From Sphingomonadales bacterium (lineage in GTDB: Bacteria; Pseudomonadota; Alphaproteobacteria; Sphingomonadales; Sphingomonadaceae): a stretch of 38,761 bases of DNA. Shown piece after piece: positions 38,475-38,761 of the stretch. The stretch spans positions 1-38,761 of the forward strand of contig SXHP01000008.1 in the NCBI GenBank assembly GCA_005773165.1, read 5' to 3'. The notes beneath the pieces are model-generated. The model saw only the letters and a program-made list of their open reading frames with translations, had not been told where the DNA came from and made no database searches. A program made the translations under genes and the position numbers. Within the stretch, counting starts at the first letter, position 1. Each line of letters begins with the position of its first letter.

Positions 38475-38543
38475 CCATCCCCATCGCAGGCTAGAGCCGA
38501 GACGGGGGCGTCGACAAGGCGATTCTGCGACGTGGTAAAAACT

Positions 38544-38735
38544 TCAATCCGGGTTCAGGCGCTTAGCCAGAACAGTGCTGCAGTCCGGCTTTGGACATGG
38601 GAGCACGCGCTTCGCCTCGCACGGCGCGCGCCTAATCGCGGCCGAGGCGTTCCGGACGAAGGTGATCTCTGGATTCTGCTGGGCTGCGGTCGACGCGCCG
38701 GCCGCGATGACAATCGCCGTGATGATCGCTCGCAT
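38544..38735 (-). CDS. Small exported Cys-containing protein (63 aa), hypothetical
   Basis: MRAIITAIVIAAGASTAAQQ signal-peptide-like N-terminus, three Cys (APC, LPC, DC), strong SD-like GAGGAAGAGG 8 nt before the ATG. Confidence 0.65.
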   Translation of the reverse strand: MRAIITAIVIAAGASTAAQQNPEITFVRNASAAIRRAPCEAKRVLPCPKPDCSTVLAKRLNPD

Positions 38736-38761
38736 GGTTATGGCCTCTTCCTCATCCCTGA

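Larger units (their letters stand above)
27960..38255 (-). repeat. 24 PPC-like repeats in strict A-B alternation (12 pairs), with lectin-type insertions
   Basis: A type: G.ID.PGE...F.F.L....LFDA....L.W.L.GP.G....R.F..SD....P.L.L..G.YTL.VD...D.TG.YAFRLLDLADA. B type: Y.F.A.AGDRLFFD.....W.L.DP.G........D......G.YTLLVEG......Y.F.V. Repeats were listed by eye over the N-terminal ~3,500 aa. Confidence 0.85.

Noticed and set aside
2184-38054. Very long + strand ORFs (2184-7166, 8217-10583, 10914-17921, 17961-25547, 26433-29675, 33474-38054)
   Set aside because: All start at positions divisible by 3, exactly antisense and codon-in-register with the megagene. Stops there require sense TTA, CTA or TCA codons, which GC-rich codon usage avoids (the stop ending 7166 is a sense CTA Leu). 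Products are Arg/Gly/Ala-rich without recognisable domains.
939-38474. RTX/hemolysin-type Ca repeats or a T1SS C-terminal signal
   Set aside because: No GGxGxDxUx nonapeptide runs found in the translation; Asp-rich motifs seen are dockerin- or Ig-type.
38119-38538. + ORF 38119-38538
   Set aside because: Antisense to the LEPR-XLL N-terminus and leader; no supporting domain.
1-38761. CRISPR arrays, tRNA/rRNA genes, IS elements or transposases
   Set aside because: No short repeat-spacer pattern, cloverleaf-like sequence or transposase-like translation was seen; the periodic repeats are all protein-coding.

Overview
GC-rich window, proteobacterial in character (possibly sphingomonad-like; this is only a guess), dominated by one uninterrupted minus-strand ORF, 939..38474. 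It encodes 12,511 aa, or 12,494 aa from the likelier start at 38423. The product is a modular LEPR-XLL megaprotein. Reading N to C: (i) LEPRLLMSAD motif; (ii) 24 alternating PPC-like repeats, strictly A-B x12, with three LamG domains and one bacterial L-type-lectin-like domain at or within repeat boundaries; (iii) about 17 CARDB Ig-like repeats; (iv) IPT-like and uncharacterised segments and a first beta-propeller; (v) about 9 He_PIG/cadherin-like Ig repeats; (vi) a minimal Rhs/YD segment; (vii) a dockerin-type double Ca loop; (viii) BIG2-like Ig domains; (ix) an internal ~42-aa hydrophobic stretch; (x) a second beta-propeller; (xi) an alpha/beta-hydrolase with GHSRG; (xii) an alpha-helical block; (xiii) an OmpA-C-like domain; (xiv) a metalloprotease-like motif apparently degenerated to HAMGR; (xv) CBM-like and Big_9-like domains; (xvi) seven Ig repeats with an almost exact 279-bp period; (xvii) PKD-like, SbsA-Ig-like and cohesin-like domains; (xviii) a disordered tail with a basic cluster. 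I saw no cysteine after residue 12 and no RTX repeats. Flanking genes: a 5'-truncated LytTR response regulator (+), a small single-TM ORF (+), and a small signal-peptide-bearing Cys-containing ORF (-) just upstream of the megagene. The best candidate for something undescribed is the megaprotein itself: dockerin-like and cohesin-like modules in one chain, together with lectin, hydrolase and OmpA-like domains. All domain calls were made by eye from motifs; no search was run.
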